Assembly (NCBI GenBank): GCA_963930655.1 | Contig: OZ005619.1 | Location: 3,454,501-3,518,500 of the forward strand | DNA length: 64,000 nt | Reading direction: 5' to 3' | Origin: Myrica gale | Taxonomy: Eukaryota > Streptophyta > Magnoliopsida > Fagales > Myricaceae | The notes under the pieces: model-generated | Told to the model about the DNA's origin: nothing | Database searches by the model: none | What the model saw: only the letters and a program-made list of their open reading frames with translations | Shown: positions 20,619-32,939 of the stretch, in pieces | How the letters are laid out: each line of letters begins with the position of its first letter | Position numbering within the stretch: the first letter of the stretch is position 1 | Made by a program: the position numbers and the translations under genes

Positions 20619-23600
20619 ATGATCACACTAACAGATTTTTACCATGTTATGACTGCAATGGTGCCACTTTACGTGGCCATGATCTTAGCCTATGGCTCAG
20701 TCAAATGGTGGAAGATCTTCAGCCCAGACCAGTGCTCAGGTATCAACCGGTTTGTGGCCCTCTTTGCAGTACCTCTCCTATCCTTCCACTTCATCTCCAC
20801 TAATGATCCCTACACCATGAATATGAAGTTCATTGCTGCCGATACTCTCCAAAAGGTCATCGTCTTAGCTGCTCTTGCCGTTTGGGCAAAGGTGAGCAAA
20901 AAGGGTTGCTTGGAATGGACAATCACTCTATTCTCACTCTCATCTCTGCCAAACACTTTGGTCATGGGCATCCCTTTGCTGAAAGGAATGTACGGCGAAT
21001 TTTCTGGAAGCCTGATGGTCCAAATTGTGGTCCTTCAGTGCATCATTTGGTACACTTTGATGCTCTTCTTGTTTGAATTCAGAGGTGCCAGAATGCTCAT
21101 CTCTGAGCAGTTCCCAGACACTGCGGGCTCCATTGTCTCAATCCATGTTGACTCTGACATCATGTCACTGGATGGAAGGCAGCCTCTAGAAACCGAAGCT
21201 GAAATCAAAGAAGATGGCAAGCTTCATGTCACCGTAAGAAAATCCAATGCTTCAAGATCAGATATCTTCTCAAGAAGGTCGCAGGGTTTGTCTTCAACAA
21301 CTCCCAGACCCTCCAATCTGACCAATGCAGAGATATACTCCCTGCAATCTTCAAGAAACCCAACTCCAAGAGGGTCTAGTTTCAACCACACAGATTTCTA
21401 CTCAATGATGGCCGGTGGGAGGAACTCAAACTTCGGTGCCTCTGATGTTTATGGTCTCTCAGCGTCACGAGGGCCAACACCAAGGCCTTCGAATTATGAG
21501 GAAGATGGTGGAGTCGCTGGAAAACCAAGGTTCCATTACCATGCTGGAGCTGTTGGGGCTGGGCACTACCCAGCACCAAACCCGGGAATGTTTTCACCTA
21601 CGGGATCAAAAAATGTTGCTGCTAATGCAACTGCTAAGAAGCCTAATGGCCAAGCTCAGCAGAAACCAGAGGATGGTGGAAAGGACCTTCATATGTTTGT
21701 TTGGAGCTCTAGTGCTTCGCCTGTTTCAGATGTCTTTGGAGGGCATGAATACGGAGCTCATGATCAGAAAGACGTGAGATTGGCCGTTTCTCCTGGAAAA
21801 GGTAGATTTTTATTTTCACTTGTAATTCATTTGGTGCTTTTTTTTCCCCTAAGCAAATCCATTTGGTGTTTTGTTTTTGAATGGTTCATTGTGTTTTTGT
21901 TTTGTCCTTTCTGTCTTCTCTTAATGGAGATTTTAATCGTTGTTGTGCTGCGGATTCTGATTCTTAGTGGAGGGCCAGAGAGAGAATCAAGAGTACTTAG
22001 AGAGAGATGATTTCAGCTTTGGGAACAGAGGTTTAGAAGGAGAGATGAACCACCATGAAGCTGAGAAAGTGGGAGATGACAAACCCAAAACCATGCCTCC
22101 AGCAAGTGTCATGACTAGGCTTATACTCATCATGGTTTGGAGAAAGCTTATTAGAAATCCCAACACCTACTCAAGCTTAATAGGCCTCACTTGGTCTCTA
22201 GTCTCATTCAGGTATCTGTCGTTTTCTTCTCGGTCTAAACCCCTGAAAATTTTACTCTTTCTAAAATTTTCTGTTAAGGAATTTGTTTCGCTTAAAGATT
22301 TTCTAATTTGATCGTTTTGGCTTGTGGGGTTTCCTTGCAGGTGGCATATTGAGATGCCTGCCATCATAGCAAAGTCCATTTCCATACTGTCAGATGCAGG
22401 GCTTGGCATGGCCATGTTCAGTCTTGGTCAGTACAATCACCCTTCCTTTGTTACAGATTTACAGGCCTTTAGACAAAATTATCTCCTACAATTTCTTTAC
22501 TATAAATATTTCCTGATTCTGTCTCTCATGGTTAGATTATTAAAAGTACAAAGAAAGCAAGCAAACCAGTAACAAAAAATTAAAGAAAACAGTGTGGTTA
22601 TGATAATGTCCTGGTTTCTTTATGAATATGGCTATATTTCTTTCACTTTTTGCCATGTTTATGTTGTTTATGTTGGGTTCGATATAATGGACGGTGATGG
22701 GTAGTGGTCGTGGTGATGATGAAAGGTCTTTCAAAAGAGTGACTGAGTGGACAGACAATGGAGGGGGATGTGATGGTGGTGATGAGCGTGCTGATGCTTT
22801 TGATGTGAATGACAGGTCTGTTCATGGCTTTGCAACCGAGGATCATAGCATGTGGAAATTCTATAGCAGCTTCTGCTATGGCTGTGAGATTCCTTGCAGG
22901 TCCAGCTGTCATGGCAGCAGCTTCCTTTGCTGTTGGCCTTAAGGGCGTTCTCTTACACGTTGCCATTGTCCAGGTCACCCTCTTTCTATGTGCCCCCTTT
23001 GCTCTTTCTCTCTCTTCTGCCTCTTCCTGACAAAACAATCCTACTTAACTGCATAAGCTCCAAAAACTTCACATTAAAGTGCATATATATATATATATAT
23101 TGCTACGAGCTATCCCCAGATAAGATTTTTTTTATTGTTTTTCAATTAAAAATGATTTAATATATGATATTATCATCACAGCATCTGGTCTTCAAGAACT
23201 CCTTTTTTATCTTTTCTGGAGATAGCAAAATATGGCCTGGAGAAGAGCAATGACATAAAGATTAGTGAGCTTAGTAAACAGTCCAACCCTGACTAAGGAC
23301 CTGTTTGTGGGGGATATTAATGAAGAACAAACATCTATACCATTCATTATCTAACATGTTTTTTTGCCCCTCATGTGACCTGGATTGCCAAACAAAATGA
23401 CAGGCAGCTCTCCCACAAGGAATTGTCCCCTTTGTCTTTGCCAAGGAGTACAATGTGCATCCTGATATTCTCAGCACAGCGTGAGTGTATTCTTCTAGCA
23501 TATTATAAAAATTATTTACATCTTTCTGCAGCTACAGTTCTTTTTGTGTACACTAACGGATGTCTTTTATTTGCAGAGTTATATTCGGGATGCTCATTGC

Positions 23601-23643
23601 GTTGCCCATAACTCTCGTCTACTACATTTTATTGGGACTATGA
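20619..23643 (+). CDS. PIN1: PIN1-type auxin efflux carrier (long-loop PIN)
   Basis: Six exons (20619-21801, 21968-22211, 22341-22426, 22816-22973, 23404-23480, 23577-23643) join to 604 codons plus TGA. All introns are GT-AG and every phase fits. PIN proteins export auxin across the plasma membrane and set its direction of flow. The N-terminal five-helix bundle starts [20 protein letters not shown]. The long hydrophilic loop (about residues 160-450) carries three TPRxS kinase motifs (around 228-232, 249-253 and 287-291), the sites used by PINOID-type kinases. The trafficking motif NPNTY is in exon 2, and the C-terminal bundle ends VYYILLGL. The words [21 protein letters not shown] and [23 protein letters not shown] point to the PIN1 clade rather than PIN3/4/7. 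The leader is rich in CT and CTT repeats. No lesion was seen, so the gene should be functional. Confidence 0.96.
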
Positions 23644-23649
23644 ATGGGT

Positions 23650-24560
23650 GGAAGACATAAAAGAGCATGCAAGCCATCCATGCAAAAGTTCAAGCAGGCC
23701 ATTGACGCATTTGAGAAATCGAGACGTTGAAATCAAAAGACATGACGAGAATTATAGGGTCGGAGAATGACATCTTTTTTTGTTTTTTCTTTTCTTTTCT
23801 TCCTGAATTGTCTTCGATCGCTAGTAAAATTGTACAATCCTGTTTGTAGTCAATTTATATATGAAAAATGTTTCTCTAGTTAACTATAAACCAGAAAGTA
23901 CTCCATTTCTTTTCCTAAAACGTCTTATGCTTTCAAGAAAGCAACAAAAACAAGGAAGAAAAGGAAAAGGAAAAAGGAAAGGAGGAGATCAAAGCCGTAG
24001 ATGTGGAGGATACCCTTTCATTGTCCTCCAACATTCTACTTGAACGGCGGAGGGTGTAAAGCTTTCTCTAACTTCTGGCTCTGTTTGCCCAAAATTGCAG
24101 GAGATAACCAATAAACTTGGGACCTGCTTAGAATCAAAAGCCCAAGTCATTTACCAAAACTGGGCAGTGAGCTTGAGAAAGTTTGTAGCTAGCTAGTGAT
24201 CGGGATTACATAATTGAGGCGCACATTTGGGGGCCGGGGGCTATGGGGGTCGTTTAGAAGGTGTGCAGTTAGTGCAAAGGGGGACCCTCCATTACAAGAT
24301 GGGGGGTTCGAGTTGATTTAGACCGCTTTCGAATATTGGGAGAATAGTCACAATCCAAAGTTTCTTCGATCCTTTTCTCCTCAGGACTGCTCTCTTCGTC
24401 CCCATATTCTTTTGGTTAAACACAACACCTTTTCTTGACACCTTTTCTTTTCACTGTTGGGTCGATGTATGGTGCTTTGTATAACATCCTTTTGAACTCT
24501 TATGAACCAAAATGAAAAAGGCTATAGGAGCTGGAGGGTCTCTGCCGGTTGGCCATTCGA
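23650..24560. other. PIN 3' flank and intergenic DNA
   Basis: Contains the probable 3' UTR (T-rich from about 23770) and unremarkable sequence. A patch at 24220-24320 (gggggccgggggctatggggg, then ggggggttcgagttg) is locally GC-rich with a B-box-like word. No gene was recognised. Confidence 0.45.
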
Positions 24561-24569
24561 TAGATAATT

Positions 24570-24752
24570 GGGGTGTTTGTTTCCCCAAAATTTTGGGGTT
24601 CGAAATTTCCAACAAAACAAACACACTCCAAAATTTTTAACTTTTACAAACATATACTCTACTTTTCACAAACCCCAATAAATCTCAATAAAGTAAAGAT
24701 TCCCGAAATTTCGGGGATATTCCCCGAAATTTCCACAAACAAACCCCCCCAT
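24570..24752 (+). repeat. MITE family A, copy 2
   Basis: Starts ggggtgtttgtttccccaaa and ends ccacaaacaaacccccc, giving inverted ends ggggTGTTTGTTT / AAACAAACCCC. The interior matches the reverse complement of 18797-18980. It is better preserved than copy 1. Confidence 0.8.
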
Positions 24753-25399
24753 TATCTTGGTCTTAAAGTCTACTTTCATTATCTGTTCATCTCTTTTTCT
24801 CCACACAGTTTAGAAATTCTAGTCATATAGGTAAGTATAGGGGAAAGGGGCAGGGTTTGGTACGAAGTCTATATTATTCATCATTAGATTACTAATTACT
24901 GTGATGAATTTAGGGGAAATTTTGATTGGAGCCACATGATCTATAATTTCCGGTCTCCTATTTCAAGTGATTATTGTGTTATATGTATTTAATCAAGTCC
25001 ATATCCCATATCCAAGAAATGGGCACGAAGCGTGTTGACCAAAATTAGGCTTATTTTTTCCTCTTTCATTCCCCCCGGCCGGCCAGTTGTGGTCATGATA
25101 ATAATTATCTTTCCATTAGACCTGAGAAAGTATTAAAGAATTGTGTAAAAAAAAGTATCTTACTGAGTGAATACATGTCTATATATATTTCAGCTTCCTC
25201 TACTTTGATAGGATTTTCTAATTTCAAACTCGTTGTTTTTAACGTGCTTGTTTCTATACACGATATATTTTATTGTGTAGAAATGTATTTTTAAGAGAAG
25301 TTCCCAGCTAATTTTCTTTCAGCTTTTCTAGAAGGACCAAGAGTAATTTGCAGACCAACTACCCTCGGGAAGCTATAGCAAAAACTACCCCTCAAACTC

Positions 25400-25535
25400 A
25401 CCTAATTAGCTCAAGTCTCAGCTGGAGACCTTGAGAGTGTGGGTTAAGTGCATACTCTCAAGTTCGAACCACTACTTGAATTGGTAAAAAACTCGCGACT
25501 TAAATAAAAGTTGGTTAGTGAGCCGGTCAATCTTT
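25400..25535 (+). repeat. tRNA-like / SINE-like fragment
   Basis: The word tagctcaagtctcagctgg resembles a polymerase III A box. About 55 bases later, ctcaagttcgaacc fits a B box (GWTCRANNC). The spacing is tRNA-like but the arms do not pair as a tRNA. It may be the head of a SINE. No target duplication was found. Confidence 0.35.
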
Positions 25536-25710
25536 CCAGAGTTTGTCATGATATTGAACTTAACTCATACAGATACTGGACTAGATGCTTCTGAGCCCGG
25601 TGCATGTGAATGGATGAATGAATTTTTTCTTCATTGCACAAAAAAACCACCTTTGAAACCTCTCACAACCACAACCTATCCCATGGTTACCTCCCACCAC
25701 GTACTGGCTC

Positions 25711-26150
25711 CAGGGCCGGCTCAAGGGTAAGGCGACTAAGGCCTCACCCTGAGCAAGGCCCCATATATATATTTTTTTTGTAGATGACCCAAGAAATAAA
25801 AAGACAATGAACTAAGAAAAAAAAGAATGACAAGATGCAATCTTTTTCATGTTTTTTATATAGTGGTCTCTTTTTAGTCATCGAGTGATATATTAATCCT
25901 AGGCCTCCTTTTGCTTTTTCAGATTTATGAACTTTGTTCAAAGAGAAAAAAAATGCTCTATAAGTTTTTTAACTATGCAAGTTATGAGGCTTTGATGTCA
26001 TGTATGAAAGCCCTATAAAAAACAATGAATAAGACCTTATATTAAATTTTTTAATTTTCAAATAATTTTAAATATTTTATATTAAAATTTATATAAAAAG
26101 CTTACTGATTTATATGGCCTTAGGCCTCCATGCGGCTTGAGCCGGCCCTG
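25711..26150. mobile_element. Non-autonomous hAT element
   Basis: A 440-bp element starts CAGGGCCGGCTCAAGGG and ends CTTGAGCCGGCCCTG. It is flanked by a perfect 8-bp target duplication, actggctc, at 25703-25710 and 26151-26158. The terminal CAGGGCCGGCTC word and the 8-bp duplication define the hAT superfamily. The AT-rich interior has no transposase, so movement would need an autonomous relative elsewhere. Confidence 0.93.
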
Positions 26151-26596
26151 ACTGGCTCACATCTGCCAAACTGTTTCTGACTTCTGAGCTCTTATCCTCC
26201 CAGACCCATGGAGACGCCCGATCCCACTCTCCACTCTCACAAACACCTAATAGAACAACCCCATAATACCCCCTGATGGCTGTAGCCACCACTGCATGTC
26301 CATGGTCAAATACCCCAGACAACCCCCGAAAGTTGAAACTCTTACCTATATATGCTTAAAACTAACTTTCAAGTTCTACATCCACCGTGCATGCGTGGTG
26401 TGGTCTAGTAGTAAAGCTGACTCCTTGTACTTCGGTGAATACCAGATCATTAACTTTAATCTTATGGTGGTAGATATGAGAGATCGACACCTATTCTTAT
26501 TCTTCGCATCATTCTTATTCTTCAGATGCGAATTATATGAGAACTTGTGTGCTTAGGGATCTTTCAGTTGTCATAAATAAATAAAAAATAATTAAA

Positions 26597-26629
26597 AAGA
26601 AGAAGAAGAAGAAGAAGAAGAAGAAGAAA
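26597..26629 (+). repeat. (AAG)n microsatellite
   Basis: About eleven uninterrupted aag units. Simple repeat only. Confidence 0.9.
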
Positions 26630-26639
26630 CAAGGTGAAA

Positions 26640-28630
26640 TGACAGTTTTGAATGGTAGCCCTTCTTATTTATACCTATATAGAAGAGATAGGAATAAAGA
26701 GTGTGGATCATGACCAGCAATATCACTAGAGTCATTTAAACAAATAACTTTAAGGGGAACCTGATTCAAAACCTATTCCTTTGCATTCTGGTTCTTAATG
26801 AGGCAGGAATACTAAGTGAGATCTTACTGACCAAACACAGAACGAAATAGTAAGTGGGATTTCAATTCAGAATCCATTTAGAATCTGCTTGTAGCCGCTG
26901 CATGTAGTCCATGCCTCCAACCAAGTTCCTCTGTCAAAGGCTATGTTTCCTACTGCTTGAACATCACATAGTAAGCACGTGCCCCACAAGGTGCAAGAGC
27001 TAAACTTCGGGAGGTTGATTATTCGTTTGCCAGAATATGGGGTTTTAGCCCTACTGCGCATGGCACCATAGCAAGTTGTCAGCATGTATTATGCACTTGT
27101 CAGTTCATTATTGTTCCCATTGGCTGTTCTTAAGACTTTCTCCATCTTTGGCCTGCATGATAATCAGCACATTCAAGAGGATGAGGTCAACCTGCCTCTC
27201 CATTGCTGTTCAGAAACTAGGCATTTGTTTGTATTCTTGTCCTGCAGCACGGGCCCAAGAAAAAAGTGGCATTTTTGCAGTGAAGTTCTTCTTTCCCCTA
27301 AGATTGTCAATTAGTTTTGGTTCAAAAAATACTTTCTGTAGAAATGAAAAAAAGGGTGAGTTCTTGGATTTAAGAACATGCCTTATCGATTTAAACAGAA
27401 AAAAAAAACTTCAGACTTCAGCATATTTTTACTTTAGAGCTTTTAGCATTTTTTTCTGCAGCACTCATTATAGTATATGGTCATTGGTCAAGATGCCTCT
27501 CCATTCCCGTTGAAGAAATTTGAAAAGAAGATACATTTTTTTATTTCACAGATGTATGATAGTCATCACTGCATTAGGTTTGAGCATTTAATTTATTGCT
27601 GCCACTTCTGGGGAAGACATTCTTTCCCATGCCGGTAAAATTAAACAACACAAATTTTCTGTTAACTTCTTTTCGCTTGGTGGATTAATGTAATCTCGTT
27701 GCCCTACTTTCTACCTGAGAATTTCTTTCTCCATTACGGTGGTAGTTCTACAAGAGGATTCACCAAGTTTTGGAAGTCTTCTATCTCTAGTTTCTAATGA
27801 AAATGTTGCTGAATTTTTAGGTTGGGATTGTATCTATTTGCTGTTTTCTGCATCTTACTCCCTTTTCTTCCAAACACACACACAAAATAGAAGAGGGAGC
27901 TGAAAAGAAAAGCAGCTGACTTGTTTTCATTTAAATTTAAATTATTATTTGATCATCTGATACCCTAAACCAGGAACCATACTACTGATGGCATTTAATA
28001 ACTGATGTCAGTAGCTTAGACCAAAAAAGTCATTTACTGTATAAACCCTGCTTTTAGTTATCCTATGTTTTTTTTTTGTGGAAGGTAATATGCCTTGGAA
28101 TCAGAATCAGGTCACTTATGCGTGCTCCAACTTTCCTTCATATTCTTGATGTTCGATCGAACTCTTATTGTTTTCTTCTGTAGCAGCTTCCTTTAATATT
28201 GAACAGATATTTCAGTCTCCAGTGGCATTTTGAATGTCTTTTAGCAGTGAAAGCTTCCAAAAGGTAATTAGGCTCAAACAGCTATATATATATATATACT
28301 TATCCATTTGAGAATTGAGTGGAGCATTTCCCATTAATTAGTAATTTTTTAATGTCCATACAAGATGGTTTTCTGGGCACATTCCATTATATATGGTCCT
28401 GCATCCTGAAATATTTGAGCAAACGGGCTTAGTTTAGGGAATCTCTAGGGATAGATTACGGTAGCTTATCAGGTACCAGTCCTTCGTGCATATGTTCGAA
28501 TTATCTCCCGCCTAACCACAAATGTAATGGCTAATATTTTCTTTCTTTCCTGTATACTCTAATGATCATTTTGTGATATTTTAATATTAAATCTAGTACG
28601 CGTAGAACCAAGCATCGGTGATGCAAAACT
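26640..28630. other. Intergenic, no gene recognised
   Basis: Moderately less AT-rich than its surroundings at 26880-27300, with open runs on both strands of up to 145 codons. None shows conserved family words or paired splice signals that extend them. A decayed gene is possible but cannot be supported. Confidence 0.4.
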
Positions 28631-28649
28631 TCAAAGATAAGTCATTTAT

Positions 28650-29143
28650 ATTTTTTTCTTGATAAAAAACGGGAGGTCAGAACGGATTCGATCAGTACAA
28701 AGAGATTCAAAGTCAAAACTGTAATTTTAAAATTAATGAATATTTAAGGATCAGGATTTAACACCTCATTTTATGAAATGTGCGAGACAAATTGGCTAAT
28801 GTCGGCTTGATGACCAAACCCTAACCCTTGAATTTTTATTTTAAAATTATAACCATGACTTTAAATCTCTTTACACAATCTTTCTTTGGACCAAATCCTT
28901 TCTCACTTAGACGTTACCATTATAGCCTTTACCCCTCAGGGAGCCATCACTTAAGGGTCTAGCTAGACTGGGGACAGCAGACACTCCGTAAGAAAGGGCT
29001 TAGCCATATATAATTTGACGCTGACCTACTAATGAATCAATATAGGCGCATCCATCCACTCTTAGATGGCTTGATATATATATACCCATGCGCCTCCGTG
29101 TGACTTTATGAGCCCCAACCTCTAAGTCACCATCCTCCGTGAT
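28650..29143 (-). mobile_element. Non-LTR retroposon insertion (~494 bp) with 14-bp target duplication
   Basis: The word gataagtcatttat is found at 28636-28649 and again, identical, at 29144-29157. The 494 bp between starts with a T-rich run (atttttttcttgataaaaaa). On the minus strand this would be an A-rich 3' tail. A 14-bp perfect duplication plus an A tail is the signature of target-primed reverse transcription, so a SINE, a LINE tail or a retroposed transcript inserted in minus orientation. The body carries words such as taagccctttcttacggagt and cctgaggggtaaagg on the minus strand. I do not recognise the family, and no tRNA-like boxes are clear. Confidence 0.7.
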
Positions 29144-29159
29144 GATAAGTCATTTATTT

Positions 29160-30470
29160 TATTTGCAAGCTAGGTGACATTATTTGGAACACAGAAGTTT
29201 AGTCCAAAATCTTTGAAGAAATTAACGTAATGGCAGCTTTCTTTGCCAATTCGCTGGCAAAATTTTGAGAACTTTTAAGGTCTTGTTGTCATTTGCAAAG
29301 CTCACGAAGATAATCCATATTGGTAGCTAGAATATCTGCTTCTGGTCACATCGACATGGGGGACAACAGGCGCAATAAGTTTCATCCGTGATTTCGATCG
29401 GCTCCCCAAACTCATATTGTAATTGACTTAATGGCCTATCAGATCGTTACATAACCAAAAGAAAGGGCCTGAGGAAAAAAGTTCAACCTACTCAATCAAA
29501 TAGTATAGACTATAGTATGGCTCCTGAGGTCATGCATGATGGATATCAATAGTTAACTCAATAATGGTTTGAAACAAACATATTCACATGATCATGATCA
29601 GCAGCTTGCTGCTAGAGAACAAGAGCGTGCAAAATTTTATCCCTGTCAATCATGCACATCAATCAAATCGAGCGTATATTATCGCATAATGAAGACATGC
29701 AAGTTGATCCCAAAGGAAGAGCAATGGTCGTGATCTTAACCATTGCCTGCGTGACCCCTGCGCTCATAACGCATCTTGCACTAATCACTAATCTCCTAAT
29801 TAATGCACCAAGAAAAAGAGAAAGTGTGGGAAAACGATTCTTCTTAAGCCGTTTAGAGACAATTAGTAATTAATGGGGGTGCGTTTCCAGCAACTTTAGA
29901 CAAAAAGTATTAACAATAGATTAAAAGGAGGACGTGGAGCACGTTAGGGGGTCAACAATTGGAAAAGCATATATATCTCTAATGTTACCACCACGGTAGC
30001 ACCTTAACTTTCTTTATGATTATCTTCAAGAATCATTAACAATAATTGTCAGCATGAATCACGTCGAAAGCTGAAGCTTATTTACTATTCGTGATTTGGT
30101 AGTTTTCCTTATTGTGCTTCCACGATAAAACGAACATCATCAAAACGAAGATCCCTTCGTTTTTGCCTTCTCAAGATCCCATTGAACACACGAGATATTA
30201 GAGTCGATCGTTGATATAATTTTCCACTCGAGTTGCCTAAGCGCAAAACCTCACGAGCATAATTATTGTTGGGGTTGTCACATAAATATTTGAGTACCCG
30301 AGATCTTCGCCTAGTGCATGATTGTATACCATCAACAACAGTTCTAGCTAGGAAGTATTCGTGTATAGTGCAGATGTAATTAGCTCTTTTTGTAGTACAT
30401 CGTAATATATATATATATTAAGTACGGCTTTTCCTAAAACTCCAAGCACCAAAACCTATTGAAAGTTAAA
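29160..30470. other. Intergenic, no gene recognised
   Basis: AT-rich single-copy-looking DNA with no family-like ORF. A 73-codon run at 29652-29873 has no recognisable motif. Confidence 0.45.
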
Positions 30471-30476
30471 AACTAA

Positions 30477-30862
30477 AGGATAAATACACTCTTCATCCTG
30501 AACTCTAAAAGTTTTGCACGTTACACCGCAAACATTAAAGTTTGAGAAATTTCACACCTGAACTTTAGAAATTATGTCACATTGCACCTCAAATTTTGAA
30601 TTTTGAGGCATTTCATCCTTGAACTTTATAAGTTCTATCACAATATTGCACCATGCATGGGACTTTTGGCTTGTGAATTATACCCCCAGCTTGTTCTTTT
30701 ACGTTGACCCACTGTTGGTAGTATAAATGTAAAATCATAAGGTAAAAAATTGAGTTGACGACGGGGAAATTTTACTGCAGAGTGCAATATGCCAGACCTT
30801 CTAAAATTTAGGGATGAAATGTCTCAAAATTCAAAATTTGGGGTGCAATATAAAAAATATAT
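30477..30862. repeat. Foldback element of the 'ggataaatac' family, copy 2
   Basis: Starts ggataaatacactcttcatc. The left-arm words attgcacctcaaattttga and attttgaggcatttcatcc pair with gatgaaatgtctcaaaattc and aatttggggtgcaat near 30810-30850. The right end appears degraded, since the expected tatttatcc end is missing. Confidence 0.6.
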
Positions 30863-30869
30863 TTAGTTT

Positions 30870-32060
30870 GAAATTGATCCAACTGAAAGTTATATTTGTT
30901 GGGTTTGAAAGATTGTCTTTTAAGCGATTCAAATACAATGACCATGGATGAACTTTCCCATGAGGTGAAAATTTAGGAAAAATCGACAGAGATTGCCAAG
31001 GAATGGAAGAGATTGGATGGATTAAAATGAATCATTCCAAACTTATTTGTAACTTTTTTTCTCAATCCTTCACGAAACACTACAACCTTATGAAAAGTGA
31101 TCTCTGCATTTCAAACTGACGCATCAATTTGTTGATAACCACCATGAAAGTCCATCAACATCCCGGGAGGATGCAAATTGAATATGGGGATTATATGATG
31201 TGATCAGCTCAAATTCCAACAATATTGCTCTAAGTGGGAATGTTGCTTTTTTTTTCCAGACAATCGATCGTTTAGATAAGATATAAGGCTATTAATTATT
31301 TCCATTATGCTTGAGATTAGATAAGTGACAATAAATACATATTAATTAAGCTGAATGCTCTTGTCAATACGTACATGATCATCTCTTTCATCATGGGATG
31401 ATGCTAATCGATGTAACTCAACTGAGATATATATATATGGGAGAAGCCTTGGGAAACTCACAAGCGTACAGTTGCCTTTAAGAATATGAAATGGTAAAGC
31501 AAGAACTCAAAAGTATTCGAAGGACTGGACGGGCATAAACTAGGACTTTTTTAACAGTGAAGATTGACAATGTAAATCACTTTCGTACTATATTGTAGAT
31601 GAATAATTAGTGTCATCCTTGAATGGAAGGACCGCAAAATATGTTAAGGTTGCGGGCCGGCCCGCCCTAACTTCCTTAATGGTTACAACATTTGTTTCTC
31701 CTCCACTATGGGCTGATATGCATCTGCCACTGGAATTAATTTCGTCATCAATCCATAATGGACTTGAAATAAAATTAGAACAATCTGATTAATAAACATA
31801 ATCAACATAAGTCGCAGATCATTTGAAATTATTATGTAACCAAAGCGTGCAGTTTGAGGATGGAAGGGAATTTTACAGAAAATTATATTCGATAAATCTT
31901 TGGTCTCACTTTGAATGTGAATCGCTAAATGAGCTTGTCCTGGCAAGTACTACCACTTGACCTTGATCTCATGTGTAGCAGGTAAATGATGATGTTATAT
32001 AAACAACAATAGAATAATTAATGTGCTTAGAAAACAAAATCGATTGAATTATGAGAATCA
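30870..32060. other. Intergenic, no gene recognised
   Basis: AT-rich. A small GC patch (gcgggccggcccgcc, a palindrome) lies at about 31653. No coding evidence. Confidence 0.45.
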
Positions 32061-32068
32061 ACGTGTTA

Positions 32069-32472
32069 TAGGGAAAAATACATTTTCCACTCACGAACTA
32101 CTATAGGTTTTGCACTTTGCACCATAAACTACCGGTTTTGACATATTGCACCATCTAACTACCAATTTTAGACACTTTGCACCATTTTATCCAATTTTTA
32201 GACTAAAATGACGTTAATATCCTTAACTCACTTTGTATATATTGAAGATATTGTTGTAAATTTATTAATTTTTCGAGGGTATTATTGTCAGATGAAGGAT
32301 GCAAAATGTTTAACATTAGTAGTTTGAGGATGTAATGAGTCAAAGTGAGTAGTTTAGTGTGCAAAGTGTCTAATATTGGTAGTTGGAGAGTGTAATATGT
32401 CAAAACTGATAGTTTATGGTATAATGTGTCATAGACCTAGTAATTGATGGGTGAAAAGTGTATTTATCCCTA
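32069..32472. repeat. Foldback element of the 'ggataaatac' family, copy 3
   Basis: The ends tagggaaaaatacattttcc and gtgtatttatccctaa are inverted repeats. The left arm words tttgcaccataaactacc and ttttgacatattgcacc pair with gatagtttatggtataatg and gtgtaatatgtcaaaact on the right. Both ends are present, so this is the best preserved copy of the family. The arms are roughly 150 bp and could form a long hairpin RNA if transcribed. Confidence 0.72.
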
Positions 32473-32896
32473 AAATTTATCTCCATATATCTATTAGAAT
32501 ATAATAATTGGGTTTTTCATATGACATCAGAACAAACGTTCTGAGTTTGAACCCAGACTCTACTCGTAATGTTTTAGGAGTTACATGTTTAGGATCTGCG
32601 ATCGATTATGACGAAACTGATCTCCATGTATATCGTCGACTAGCTGAGCCTTATTGTACTGCTTATATACTGTGTCATTTCCCTCTGGCTTTCAGAAACT
32701 CGCTAGCGACATATAAAATATCCTCAATATTCTATACCAATTATTGACCACGGTGATCCATGAAAAATTGACAACTTTCTACTTTGAACGCCCATCTCTT
32801 GGATTTATACCCCAAAAGAACATAACTATGCACGCAAATGTATGGGAGGAGCAAGTTGCTCTTACGCGTTGGTTAGGGGATGCTTATAATGTGCAT

Positions 32897-32900
<4 letters not shown>

Positions 32901-32933
<33 letters not shown>
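32901..32933 (+). repeat. (GA)16 microsatellite
   Basis: Sixteen perfect ga units. Simple repeat only. Confidence 0.95.
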
Positions 32934-32936
<3 letters not shown>

Positions 32937-32939
32937 ACA

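Noticed and set aside
20351-20803. 150-codon open run overlapping the PIN1 start in another frame
   Set aside because: It begins at a non-ATG codon and consists of simple Ser/Pro/Thr repeats plus out-of-frame PIN1 sequence.
21802-22010. Continuation of PIN1 exon 1 as a 463-codon ORF
   Set aside because: The family reading joins 21801 to 21968. The extra codons are intron 1 read-through ([11 protein letters not shown]), not conserved loop sequence.
26395-26470. tRNA-like words (tggtctagtagtaaagctg)
   Set aside because: The A-box-like start is not followed by a pairing anticodon or T arm. It looks like a common repeat motif, not a tRNA gene.
26867-27513. Open runs of 72-145 codons on both strands
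   Set aside because: No conserved motif, no splice partners, and both strands are open at once, which argues against coding.
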